Shown here: positions 39,236-47,944 of the stretch, piece by piece
Layout of the letters: each line of letters starts with the position of its first letter
Numbering within the stretch: the stretch's first letter is position 1
NCBI RefSeq assembly: GCF_002135205.1
Contig: NZ_NEFZ01000005.1
Span: 186,001-250,000 of the forward strand
Length of the DNA stretch: 64,000 nt
Direction: 5' to 3'
Origin: Acinetobacter sp. ANC 4204
GTDB lineage: Bacteria; Pseudomonadota; Gammaproteobacteria; Pseudomonadales; Moraxellaceae
Made by a program: the position numbers and the translations under genes
Notes under the pieces: generated by a model
Databases searched by the model: none
The model's input: the letters and a program-made list of their open reading frames with translations, nothing else
Told to the model about the DNA's origin: nothing

Positions 39236-40723
39236 ATGTCTTTTGCCAAAATTCACACTCGAGCTTTGCTCGGATTATATGCACCATCCGTTGAAGTTGA
39301 AGTTCATCTCAGCCAAGGACTTCCTTCTCTAACCATTGTGGGGCTTCCTGAAGCAGCCGTTCGAGAAAGTAAAGATCGAGTCCGCTCTGCCATCATTAAT
39401 AGTGGTTATCAATTTCCGACAAAACGCCTCACCATCAATCTTGCTCCCGCAGACTTGCCCAAAGACAGTTCACGACTAGATTTACCTATTGCACTGGGTA
39501 TTTTAATTGCCTCTGGTCAGCTCCCCGAACACGGGACTGAAAATTTTGAATTTATTGGTGAATTGGCACTCGATGGGCAATTGCGACCCATTTCGGGCAC
39601 TCTAAGTATTGCGATAGCTTGCCAACAAGCTGGGCATCAACTGATTTTACCTGAAGCCAATGCGCAAGAAGCCTCTCAATTGCCCAACTTCCAAGTGTTT
39701 GCAGCGCAACATTTAAAACAAGTCTGTGCGCATCTGTCGCAAAACCATCTTATCCAACAGTTTCAGCCCGCGGCGCTAAAAACCTCTCAGCATTACAAAT
39801 TTGATTTGGCGGATGTTAAAGGCCAACTACGTCCAAGACGTGCTTTAGAGATTGCGGCAGCAGGTGGACATTCCTTGTTGTTTAAGGGGCCTCCTGGGAC
39901 AGGGAAAACCCTATTGGCATCACGTTTAGCCAGTATTCTACCGCCCTTAAACACGCAAGAGAATTTGGAAGTGGCGAGTATTTACTCGGTGGCCAATCAT
40001 CAACATCCTTTTGGGCAACGTCCCTTTCGCGCACCGCACCACACGGCTTCTGCTGTTGCCTTAGTCGGTGGCGGGTCGCAACCCAAACCTGGTGAAATTA
40101 CATTGGCACATAAAGGCGTGCTGTTTTTAGATGAACTACCTGAATTTGATCGAAAAGTTTTGGAGGTTCTAAGGCAACCCATTGAGTCCAAAGAAATTGT
40201 GATTTCTCGTGCTTCGCGGCAAATTACCTTTCCTGCAAATTTTCAATTAATTGCAGCAATGAACCCTTGCCCATGTGGTTATGCTTTTAATCAAGATAGT
40301 CGTTGCCAATGTTCAGCAGAAGCCATAAAACGCTATCAAAACCGTATTTCTGGCCCATTATTAGACCGTATTGATTTGCATATTGATGTGCCACCATTGC
40401 ATGCCTCAGAGCTACAGGACACACAGGTTGTTGAAAACTCAGCGACCGTTCGCGAGCGGGTCATTCAAGCTTATGAAAGACAAATCCAGCGCCAAACCTG
40501 TCTCAACATGGCATTATCACCCAAACAACTCGAACAGTTTGCTCTACTAGATACAGCAACTACTCTTATCTTTGAAAAAGCACAGCAACGTCTGAACTTA
40601 TCTGCCCGTGGTTATCATCGTATTTTAAGAGTAGCTCGAACCATTGCAGACTTGGCTGAGTCAGAGCATATCCAAACAACACATTTAACCGAAGCGCTGT
40701 CTTACCGACAGCAAAATGCCTAA
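39236..40723 (+). CDS. comM: ComM, AAA+ branch-migration helicase for natural transformation (intact)
   Basis: Hexameric helicase (YifB/Mg-chelatase-like) that extends heteroduplex during transformation. The 495-residue protein has an N-terminal Lon-like domain, the AAA+ domain from about residue 190 with Walker A GPPGTGKT and Walker B GVLFLDELPEF, a four-Cys insert CPCGYAFNQDSRCQC, and a C-terminal Mg-chelatase domain. The ATG at 39236 gives the family start MSFAKIHTRALLG. In A. baumannii this gene is the usual insertion site of AbaR resistance islands; here it is uninterrupted. ACCGC, the duplication I recall for those insertions, lies at 39940-39944. Confidence 0.96.
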   Translation: MSFAKIHTRALLGLYAPSVEVEVHLSQGLPSLTIVGLPEAAVRESKDRVRSAIINSGYQFPTKRLTINLAPADLPKDSSRLDLPIALGILIASGQLPEHGTENFEFIGELALDGQLRPISGTLSIAIACQQAGHQLILPEANAQEASQLPNFQVFAAQHLKQVCAHLSQNHLIQQFQPAALKTSQHYKFDLADVKGQLRPRRALEIAAAGGHSLLFKGPPGTGKTLLASRLASILPPLNTQENLEVASIYSVANHQHPFGQRPFRAPHHTASAVALVGGGSQPKPGEITLAHKGVLFLDELPEFDRKVLEVLRQPIESKEIVISRASRQITFPANFQLIAAMNPCPCGYAFNQDSRCQCSAEAIKRYQNRISGPLLDRIDLHIDVPPLHASELQDTQVVENSATVRERVIQAYERQIQRQTCLNMALSPKQLEQFALLDTATTLIFEKAQQRLNLSARGYHRILRVARTIADLAESEHIQTTHLTEALSYRQQNA

Positions 40724-40745
40724 AAATCACCCAACTTCATATAAA

Positions 40746-40779
40746 AAAACCCTCTAGTCCTTAGGACTAGAGGGTTTTT
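40746..40779. terminator. bidirectional terminator between comM and a TorF porin gene
   Basis: AAAACCCTCTAGTCC, loop TTA, GGACTAGAGGGTTTTT: a 15-bp stem with T tracts on both strands, serving the converging genes. Confidence 0.92.
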
Positions 40780-40793
40780 GAAGGGATTAAAAC

Positions 40794-41564
40794 TTAGAAA
40801 GTTTTAGTCAAGGTAAACACTGCACCTGTTTCTACACCACGTGCTGTAGCATGATCTAGATCATCGGTATCAATATTGGTACCTACTGCTGCTAACTCTG
40901 CTGTTGCACCAGAGATAGATTTGAATGCATAGGTCACGCCCACTTTCCAATCTACATAGTTATCATCACCATTGAATGAATATTTATCTTCATCACTTAC
41001 CACGGTATAACCCACATTCGCTACACCACCAAAGCCTGTTGAACCAAATGGAATTGCATAACCTGCATTGATGTTCCAACTGTCTGTATCTTCTGCAATA
41101 TAGTCATTGGTATAGTTTATATTGGTCAGTAAGCTATCACCTTCAGTAAAGACACTCGCAAAGGTTAATTTGCCATAAAACTCTAACCAGTTCAGATCAT
41201 CTGCACTTGGGTAGTTGTAGTACACCATGCCCACATCAAGTACAGGCTTGCTAGCAAAACTCTCTAAGGTGGTTGCAAAACCAATTGATGGATCGAGTTC
41301 TAAGCTCGGTGAACCTTCACCAAAATCAACATTTGAACCCCAAAGGCCCAAATACACGCCTGATTCATGTGCCAAAGTAAAGCCCGCTTGTACCGCCGGA
41401 TCATTTTGGGTTTGAGTTAAACCACGGAAACGATAGTCGGTTGTTACAGCAGCGCTTCCGCTAAAAGAGAAACCAAACGGTAGTGCTGGTTCGTCATCTG
41501 CGAAAGTGAATGTAGAAGCTGAAGCCACTACAGCTAAAGATAATGCTTTAAGTGCAAATTTCAT
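40794..41564 (-). CDS. TorF-family putative porin (first copy)
   Basis: A 256-residue outer-membrane beta-barrel of the TorF/Gcw_chp type. It has a Sec signal peptide ending near FADDEPAL, then the family opening SGSAAVTTDYRFRGLTQTQNDPAVQAGF and the block HESGVYLGLWGSNVDF; alternating aromatic strands end in the C-terminal Phe (TKTF) expected for BAM recognition. Substrate is unknown. A second member of the family lies 350 bases upstream on the same strand. Confidence 0.87.
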   Translation of the reverse strand: MKFALKALSLAVVASASTFTFADDEPALPFGFSFSGSAAVTTDYRFRGLTQTQNDPAVQAGFTLAHESGVYLGLWGSNVDFGEGSPSLELDPSIGFATTLESFASKPVLDVGMVYYNYPSADDLNWLEFYGKLTFASVFTEGDSLLTNINYTNDYIAEDTDSWNINAGYAIPFGSTGFGGVANVGYTVVSDEDKYSFNGDDNYVDWKVGVTYAFKSISGATAELAAVGTNIDTDDLDHATARGVETGAVFTLTKTF

Positions 41565-41911
41565 TGTTTGATTCCCCTACATCGTATCCGACGTTTTTTT
41601 GGTTATTTCGATAAACTCATGTAGGAATTAGCAATAGCTATGCCAAACTCAAATTAAAATCAGTTACACTCTCATAAAAAATAGAATAATTATTTGTTTT
41701 ATAAAAATTTATTAAGAATAAAAAAAATTAAACACCATCTGCCTTCTATGGCCAATAACATTCGCTGTTAATTTATGTAATTTAATTTAGCTCAACATAA
41801 TTGTTTACAATATGCGCTATTTTGAACCCAGCTTTTATACTTGCTCTTTTTAAATGCATAAAAAAAGTGCACCAGCATGATATAAGCTGATGCACTTTTA
41901 ATCAGAAAATA
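41565..41911. other. intergenic region between the two TorF porin genes
   Basis: AT-rich, about 350 bases. It contains the terminator of the upstream porin gene (minus strand; AAAAGTGCAcCAGC / GCTGaTGCACTTTT with one mismatch, about 41860-41897) and must contain the promoter of the first porin gene. No coding sequence seen. Confidence 0.6.
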
Positions 41912-42682
41912 TTAGAAATTATAGGCTAACCCTAACACTACATGATGATCTAAATCATTTCCTGCTCGGTCATATACCCCATAAATATAATCAGCAGACA
42001 GCTCAAAACCTGTATTTGCAATAGGTTTAGTCAAACCTAGTCGAATTTCATTTAAAGTTAAGCGTCGCTCAGTGGAGAACATCACATCGTTGCCATGCTG
42101 ATAAAGCGATACCCCTAAAGAGCTGTTGAAGCTAATGTCGTGTGGAAGTATATAATGGTGCGTCAGATTTAAATAAGTATCTCCTGCATTGGCATAACTT
42201 ACATTAGCCAATGCTATGCTGACACCTAAAACAAAATCTTGATACGAAAGATTACTCACCCATTCTGCACCTGTAGTGCTTCTGCGCTGTGAGCCATCTT
42301 CACTCGAAACAGAGCCACCATCATTATATAAATAAGTGACAATATGTGAACGATAGCTTAGATCAGGACTCAAGCTTCCTGCATAGCCAATATAGAAGTC
42401 GTGTTCAAAGCCGTGATCCTTACTGGCATCTGCTGCATCATAATTGAGTGTAGACCCCCAATACCCGACATATACCCCCGAGGCATCTGCATATTCAAGC
42501 CCCACTTGTACAGTTGGGTTATCATTCTCAACACCACCGCGATAGATATACTGACTCATCACAGCAAGGCCTCCGCTGACCTTATTTTTTGAACTTTCTT
42601 TTTGTTCCTCACTCGCCATTGTCACCGTACTGCTAAAGATCAAACCAAAAAACAGTGCAACTTTATGTGAATCTTTATGCAT
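41912..42682 (-). CDS. TorF-family putative porin (second copy)
   Basis: Also 256 residues, with signal peptide ending near TMASEEQ and the same family opening (GGLAVMSQYIYRGGVENDNPTVQVGLEY, then DASGVYVGYWGSTLNY). The C-terminal strand ends in LGLAYNF, with the terminal Phe of outer-membrane barrels. Similarity to the first copy is confined to these motifs, so the pair is an old duplication or two separate acquisitions. Substrate unknown. Confidence 0.85.
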   Translation of the reverse strand: MHKDSHKVALFFGLIFSSTVTMASEEQKESSKNKVSGGLAVMSQYIYRGGVENDNPTVQVGLEYADASGVYVGYWGSTLNYDAADASKDHGFEHDFYIGYAGSLSPDLSYRSHIVTYLYNDGGSVSSEDGSQRRSTTGAEWVSNLSYQDFVLGVSIALANVSYANAGDTYLNLTHHYILPHDISFNSSLGVSLYQHGNDVMFSTERRLTLNEIRLGLTKPIANTGFELSADYIYGVYDRAGNDLDHHVVLGLAYNF

Positions 42683-42772
42683 TTAAACTCTCAAATTTAA
42701 CTTAAAAAAATCTTTCAAAGATTCGCTATGCATAAATTTTAAAACGGTTTTTTAATAATTGGTAAAATTTAT

Positions 42773-42925
42773 ATGAAAAAGAACAACATAAATGCTTACA
42801 CATTCATTTTTATATTTTCTATCTTTGCAGTATTTGATTGGATGAAAATCAAACAAAGCCTTTGTTTAAAAGGCAAAGCGACTGGACGATCTATATATTA
42901 TATTCTTCGATCTATATCAGAATAG
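42773..42925 (+). CDS. 50-residue predicted small membrane protein
   Basis: A complete short reading frame in a region otherwise without genes. The peptide begins MKKNNINAYTFIFIFSIFAV, has one strongly hydrophobic helix (about residues 9-22), then a basic segment FDWMKIKQSLCLKGKATG and a repeat RSIYYILRSIS. The 10-base sequence CGATCTATAT occurs twice in frame, 21 bases apart (42887 and 42908), encoding the two RSI copies. The Shine-Dalgarno is poor (GGTAAAA), which lowers confidence. I do not recognise a family with certainty. It lies 213 bases upstream of the OprD-family gene. Confidence 0.5.
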   Translation: MKKNNINAYTFIFIFSIFAVFDWMKIKQSLCLKGKATGRSIYYILRSISE

Positions 42926-43138
42926 AGAATTAAGAAAAGAAAAATAATTAAATGTTTTATAAAGAGTTATTTTAAAAAACAGAGTATTTTAACTAAAAAT
43001 AAAATATTTAGAACATATCACTTACAAAAAAGTGCATTACTTTAGTTGAATATATTAAAGAAAAATGACAATTTTTCTGCGATTACTTATACAATTATTG
43101 CTCTCTTTCCATCCAATTTGTATAAGGTTCGCTCCCCA

Positions 43139-44428
43139 ATGCAAAACACAAAAAAATTAGCATTAGCAGTTTTAGTTCAAACTGCACTTATATCAACAGC
43201 TTTTGCAAGTGAGCAAAGCGAATCTAAAGGTTTCGTAGAAGACGCTGAAGGATCAGTTTTATTCCGTACAGGTTACTTAACCCGTGACAAGAAAAATGGT
43301 GCAGCTGATACAAGTTCAGCGGCTCAAACAGCGATGGTTAAAATTGAGTCTGGTTATACTCAAGGTCTTGTAGGCTTTGGTGTCGGCATTATTGGCGATA
43401 CATCATTTAAATTGGGTAAAAATGGTCATACAGCTAACCAAATGATCCCAACCCATCCGCAAGACAATGCTGATGGTACCAAAGATGCGTATGACTACTG
43501 GACACGTGGTGGCGGTATTGTAAAAGCGCGTATCTCAAACACAGAAGTGCGTTACGGTACTCAAGTACTCGACCTACCTGTACTCGCAAGCAACACTGCT
43601 CGTTTAGTACCTGAATATTTTGAAGGGGTCTTAGCAACAAGCCGTGAAATCAATGGTCTTGAGTTGACTGCTGGTAAATTTACCAAAGATCAAATGTCTG
43701 AACAAATTAACAGTGATGGCAACCATTTAGACCGCGCTGTCGTTTGGGGCGCGAAATATAAATTTAATGATGACCTAAATGCATCTTACTTTGGATTAGA
43801 CAGCAAGAATGCTCTTGAACGCCATTATGTAAATGCCAACTATAAGCAAGCTTTGGCAAACAACAGCTCTTTAACCTATGACTTCAGCGGTTACCACACT
43901 GAGTGGGATAAGGGTGCTAACACAAGTTTATCTACTTTGCCTGTTACCTCATCTGAGCGTAGCAACAATATTTGGGCATTGTCTGGTACATATAACCAAG
44001 ATGCGCACAATGTTATGCTTGCATACCAACAAAGTACAGGCAACACAAACTATGCATATGGTGAAAATGCTGACGGTTTCCAAAGTATTTATCTACCAAA
44101 CTCATACCTTTCTGACTTTAACGGTCGTGGTGAAAAATCTGTTCAAGTTCAATATAGCCTAGACTTTGCAAATTACGGTGTGCCTGGTCTCAGCTGGACC
44201 ACTGCGTATGTTTATGGTTGGGATATTGATACAGCAACTGATGACAATGCGAAAGAAAGCGAACTCTTTAACCAAGTGAAATATACAGTTCAATCTGGTT
44301 TTGCTAAAGATGCAAGCTTACGTTTACGTTATTCTCACTATCGTGCTGATGATGCTTATAATGCTGATTATATGCCAGACACCAACGAATGGCGTATTTG
44401 GTTAGACATTCCTGTGAAATTCTTCTAA
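43139..44428 (+). CDS. OprD-family outer-membrane porin
   Basis: An 18-strand-type substrate-specific channel of the OprD/Occ family, 429 residues. Signal peptide: MQNTKKLALAVLVQTALIS, cleaved after AFA. The mature start GFVEDAEGSVLFRTGYLTRD with the early short-chain strand, the EVRYGTQVLDLPVLASNTARLVPEYFEG block and the C-terminal DIPVKFF are family features. OprD-type channels of Acinetobacter take up amino acids and aromatic or organic acids; the substrate here cannot be read from sequence. The ATG at 43139 is used because the signal peptide begins there; a TTG at 43046 would add a spurious segment. Confidence 0.9.
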   Translation: MQNTKKLALAVLVQTALISTAFASEQSESKGFVEDAEGSVLFRTGYLTRDKKNGAADTSSAAQTAMVKIESGYTQGLVGFGVGIIGDTSFKLGKNGHTANQMIPTHPQDNADGTKDAYDYWTRGGGIVKARISNTEVRYGTQVLDLPVLASNTARLVPEYFEGVLATSREINGLELTAGKFTKDQMSEQINSDGNHLDRAVVWGAKYKFNDDLNASYFGLDSKNALERHYVNANYKQALANNSSLTYDFSGYHTEWDKGANTSLSTLPVTSSERSNNIWALSGTYNQDAHNVMLAYQQSTGNTNYAYGENADGFQSIYLPNSYLSDFNGRGEKSVQVQYSLDFANYGVPGLSWTTAYVYGWDIDTATDDNAKESELFNQVKYTVQSGFAKDASLRLRYSHYRADDAYNADYMPDTNEWRIWLDIPVKFF

Positions 44429-44452
44429 TTTCTACGGAAAAGCTAGTCTAAT

Positions 44453-44481
44453 AAAAAACCTGCACATTGTGCAGGTTTTTT
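44453..44481. terminator. bidirectional terminator between the OprD-family gene and ppa
   Basis: AAAAACCTGCAC, loop ATT, GTGCAGGTTTTT, with T tracts in both directions. Confidence 0.92.
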
Positions 44482-44530
44482 ATTGAAGCCATCAATCAAA
44501 CACGATTCAATTGAGGCTTCACAGACAGGA

Positions 44531-45055
44531 TTATTTTGCTGCTTCGATTGCTTTAAGCACTTCTTGCTTAGCAACTTCAGAACCTTCCCAACCTGTTAAT
44601 TTAACCCATTTCCCTGGCTCTAAGTCTTTATAGTGCGCAAAGAAGTGCTCAACTTGTTGAATCAGTAAAGGTGGAAGGTCTGTATATTCTTTCACATCTT
44701 TATAAATTGGTGTTAATTTGTCGTGTGGTACTGCAATCAATTTCGCATCAATACCACCATCATCTTCCATATTCAGTTTGCCTACTGGACGGCAACGAAT
44801 TACAGAACCTGGCTCTACAGGATGAGGAGTCACAACAAGTACGTCTAATGGGTCACCATCTTCAGACAACGTGTTTGGTACATAACCATAGTTCGCAGGG
44901 TAGAACATTGCTGTACCCATGAAACGATCTACAAAAAGCGCATCCGAATCTTTATCAATTTCATATTTGATTGGTGCTGCATTTGCAGGAATTTCGATGA
45001 TCACGTAGATATCGTTCGGTGCATCTTTACCCGCTGGGATATTGCTGTAGCTCAT
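44531..45055 (-). CDS. ppa: inorganic pyrophosphatase
   Basis: Soluble Mg-dependent family I pyrophosphatase, 174 residues. The active-site signature is [11 protein letters not shown], with [22 protein letters not shown] and DVKEYTDLP also conserved. The ATG at 45055 gives the standard start [11 protein letters not shown]; the longer frame is not needed. Confidence 0.97.
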   Translation of the reverse strand: MSYSNIPAGKDAPNDIYVIIEIPANAAPIKYEIDKDSDALFVDRFMGTAMFYPANYGYVPNTLSEDGDPLDVLVVTPHPVEPGSVIRCRPVGKLNMEDDGGIDAKLIAVPHDKLTPIYKDVKEYTDLPPLLIQQVEHFFAHYKDLEPGKWVKLTGWEGSEVAKQEVLKAIEAAK

Positions 45056-45172
45056 AACATCACTCTTTAACAAGTTAAATCTTTTAAAAACCACATTGAT
45101 TATAACGGGTTTTCAGAAAAAATATTTCGGCGATTATACATTCACTAGGTGAAAATATGTATGTTTCATACG

Positions 45173-45577
45173 TTAACCCGTCGTCAACTTAATCACCAAA
45201 AGCAATAAACAAATCGGACAAAGCAATGATAATAACCAAATGATCGTACGTAGCGTTGCCCAATTGACCAAATAGCAAATGCCATACAACACACGCAGAA
45301 CAAGATAAGCGATACCAAAAGTCATAGTGACCACTTGTGGAATTACCATGTATTCAGCCATTAAAATCGCAGCAATAAATAAAGGTAGACCTTCAAAGCT
45401 ATTTTGCTGTACCGCATTGGCACGCGCGGCTAGACCTGTGGTTTTATCTAGAAATTCGCGAGGGTGTTGGTTATCTTTAGCACGAAATCCTGCCGACTTT
45501 TTAGCAATAACGGTAAATACATATGGCAGTAAACAAGCAACTAAAATGAGATAAATAATCCCGCTAATGCTTTGCAT
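45173..45577 (-). CDS. MAPEG-family membrane protein
   Basis: A 134-residue protein with four hydrophobic helices and the MAPEG core motif RANAVQQNSFEGLPLFIAA (helix 2, with the conserved Asn and Glu). Eukaryotic relatives are glutathione transferases and eicosanoid enzymes; bacterial members of this subgroup have no assigned substrate. Its start at 45577 fits the family opening. It is divergent from the next gene. Confidence 0.82.
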   Translation of the reverse strand: MQSISGIIYLILVACLLPYVFTVIAKKSAGFRAKDNQHPREFLDKTTGLAARANAVQQNSFEGLPLFIAAILMAEYMVIPQVVTMTFGIAYLVLRVLYGICYLVNWATLRTIIWLLSLLCPICLLLLVIKLTTG

Positions 45578-45683
45578 TGGTTTTTTCTCATCAAGATCAT
45601 TTCGAAGGCTATCATAGCATGGCATTCCAAAGATAAATTTGGTTAAATTATAGTGTTTTTATAATTTCCCGATGAGACCCACT

Positions 45684-46064
45684 ATGGCTAGCCCAGATCA
45701 AAAAGAAATGTTCGACGTACTCGACATTCAGCGTCAACATCAACGCCAAGTGGATCGTGTTTTAAAAATTGTTCTCCCCATCACAGCTTTTCTACTGACG
45801 GTTATTTGTGCCAATATGAATATCGGCTCAACAATCGGTACATTGATTATGCTGATTATCGCATTTTGGATGGTTGGGATTAGACGCCAAACACTTTGGT
45901 ATTGGCTGATTGCTGTCACTATCTATTGCTTCATCGACAATGTACTTAGCTATGGCACATTTGCATTCCCAGCCTTTAGTCGCCAGTGTGGCACCATGTT
46001 GACCTTTATCGGTATTTTGGGTATTGGCCGTCCCTATATCGACCGTTGGCTAATGAAAAACTAA
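45684..46064 (+). CDS. small integral membrane protein, function unknown
   Basis: 126 residues with a hydrophilic N-terminus (MASPDQKEMFDVLDIQRQHQ, likely cytoplasmic and helical) followed by three or four hydrophobic helices and a basic C-terminus (RPYIDRWLMKN). I recognise no family. GAG lies about seven bases before the ATG. It stands alone between a divergent MAPEG gene and a strong terminator. Confidence 0.75.
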   Translation: MASPDQKEMFDVLDIQRQHQRQVDRVLKIVLPITAFLLTVICANMNIGSTIGTLIMLIIAFWMVGIRRQTLWYWLIAVTIYCFIDNVLSYGTFAFPAFSRQCGTMLTFIGILGIGRPYIDRWLMKN

Positions 46065-46076
46065 AAATAGAAATAG

Positions 46077-46105
46077 AAAAAAAAGCGCCATTCGGCGCTT
46101 TTTTT
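46077..46105. terminator. bidirectional terminator between the small membrane protein gene and fadD
   Basis: AAAAAAGCGCC, loop ATTC, GGCGCTTTTTTT. Confidence 0.92.
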
Positions 46106-46115
46106 AGGACTCAAC

Positions 46116-47795
46116 TTATGCTGTTTTACGCAAATCTTTACGTAAGATTTTACCTACGTTTGATTTTGGTAATTCATCCATAAATTCAACATAACGCGGG
46201 CGTTTGTACCCTGTTAAGTTTTCTTTAGCAAATGCCAGAACTTCTTCTGTGGTTAAAGACGGATCTTTTTTCACCACAAATAGTTTTGGCACTTCACCTG
46301 ATTTTTCATCTGGCACACCAATTGCTGCAACTTCCAAGACTTTAGGATGTTTTGCAACCACTTCTTCAATTTCCGAAGGATAAACGTTGAAGCCTGATAC
46401 CAAAATCATGTCTTTTTTACGGTCTACAATTTTTATGTAGCCACGAGGATCCATCACACCGATATCACCTGTACGGAAGAAACCATCTTCAGTCATCACT
46501 TTAGCGGTTTCATCTGGGCGGTTCCAGTAACCACGCATCACCTGCGGACCACGGATTGAAATTTCACCTTGTTCGCCCAGTACAACTTCGTTGCCATCAT
46601 CATCCAAAATCGCAACTTCAGTTAATGGCAATGGAATACCAATTGTGCCACTGAATTCTTCAGATGCAGGTGGATTTGCCGTTGCAACAGGCGAAGTTTC
46701 AGATAGACCATAACCTTCGATAATGTTGGTTCCAGTAATTCGCTTCCATGCTTCAGCCGTAGAAGGAAGAACTGCCATACCACCGCCCATTGCCATTTTT
46801 AATTTGCTGTGGTCAAGTTGTTTAAACTCTTCGTTGTTCACCAAAGCATTGAATAAAGTATTCACTGCTGGGAAGAACGATGGTTGATACTTACGTAATT
46901 CTTTCATTACCCCAGGTAAATCACGTGGGTTTGGAATGAGAACATTGGCTTGACCTTTGTACATACCGTACATCGCACAAACCATGAACGCAAAAATGTG
47001 ATAAAGCGGTAAGGCACAGAAAATACGGTCATCGGGCTGACCATCTTGTGCGCCAAATTTACTTTGGAAAATACCATCACATTGCAACATGTTCGCTACA
47101 AGGTTACGATGCGTCAGTTCTGCACCTTTAGACACCCCTGTAGTGCCGCCAGTATACTGAAGCACTGCGGTGTCACTTAACGTTAAGTTCGGACGCTTAT
47201 AATTGCTTGCACTGACTTTAGACATAGCAGCATTAAAGCGAATATGACCTGGAATATTCCATGCAGGAATTTGCTTACGTACTGAACGTAATACAAAGTT
47301 CACCAGTGTGCCTTTTAATGCACCCAACATGTCACCTACAGAGGCAATCACGACATGTTTAACAGGCGTTTTACCATTAATTGTTTGGTAAACAGATGCG
47401 AAATTCTCAATAATAACAAGAACTTCTGAGCCTGAGTCATTTAACTGATGTTCAAGCTCACGTGCGGTATACAGTGGGTTGACGTTGACCAGTACTAAGC
47501 CAGCACGGAAGACACCCAAAGCAACGATAGGATACTGAAGAACGTTTGGCATCATCACAGCGACACGTGAACCTTTTGCAAGACCTAAACTTTGCAAATA
47601 GGTTGCAAATTTACGACTTGCCTCTTCTAACTCACTAAAAGTCAATACTTTATCCATAAAGATAAAGGCATCTCGTGAGCCAAATTTTTGGAAATTTCTT
47701 TCAAATACATCAACCAATGACGTATTTTCTGGTGGCAATTCTACAGTCTCTGGAATCCCCGTTTTTTGGTATTCTGCGAACCAAATCTTTTCCAT
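46116..47795 (-). CDS. fadD: long-chain fatty acid--CoA ligase
   Basis: Activates fatty acids to acyl-CoA at the inner membrane, feeding beta-oxidation. The 559-residue adenylating enzyme has the AMP-binding motif YTGGTTGVSKGAELTHRN, GYGLSETSPV, the FACS-type region DGFFRTGDIGVMDPRGY and IVDRKKDMILVSGFNVYP, and the C-terminal catalytic Lys in SNVGKILRKDLR. Close to E. coli FadD in length (561). Acinetobacter genomes usually have several such ligases, so the specific symbol is by best resemblance. Confidence 0.92.
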   Translation of the reverse strand: MEKIWFAEYQKTGIPETVELPPENTSLVDVFERNFQKFGSRDAFIFMDKVLTFSELEEASRKFATYLQSLGLAKGSRVAVMMPNVLQYPIVALGVFRAGLVLVNVNPLYTARELEHQLNDSGSEVLVIIENFASVYQTINGKTPVKHVVIASVGDMLGALKGTLVNFVLRSVRKQIPAWNIPGHIRFNAAMSKVSASNYKRPNLTLSDTAVLQYTGGTTGVSKGAELTHRNLVANMLQCDGIFQSKFGAQDGQPDDRIFCALPLYHIFAFMVCAMYGMYKGQANVLIPNPRDLPGVMKELRKYQPSFFPAVNTLFNALVNNEEFKQLDHSKLKMAMGGGMAVLPSTAEAWKRITGTNIIEGYGLSETSPVATANPPASEEFSGTIGIPLPLTEVAILDDDGNEVVLGEQGEISIRGPQVMRGYWNRPDETAKVMTEDGFFRTGDIGVMDPRGYIKIVDRKKDMILVSGFNVYPSEIEEVVAKHPKVLEVAAIGVPDEKSGEVPKLFVVKKDPSLTTEEVLAFAKENLTGYKRPRYVEFMDELPKSNVGKILRKDLRKTA

Positions 47796-47944
47796 ATCGC
47801 CCGATTCTCCTATCAGTAATCCTTAAATTCTCAGCTGTTGTTCTCAATATTAAGCGCTCTTTATTTAACTTGTGTTGCTTAATATTGCATCCATTTCCCG
47901 CATACATACCATATATAACGTATTTTGATCAATGGATGCTAGTT

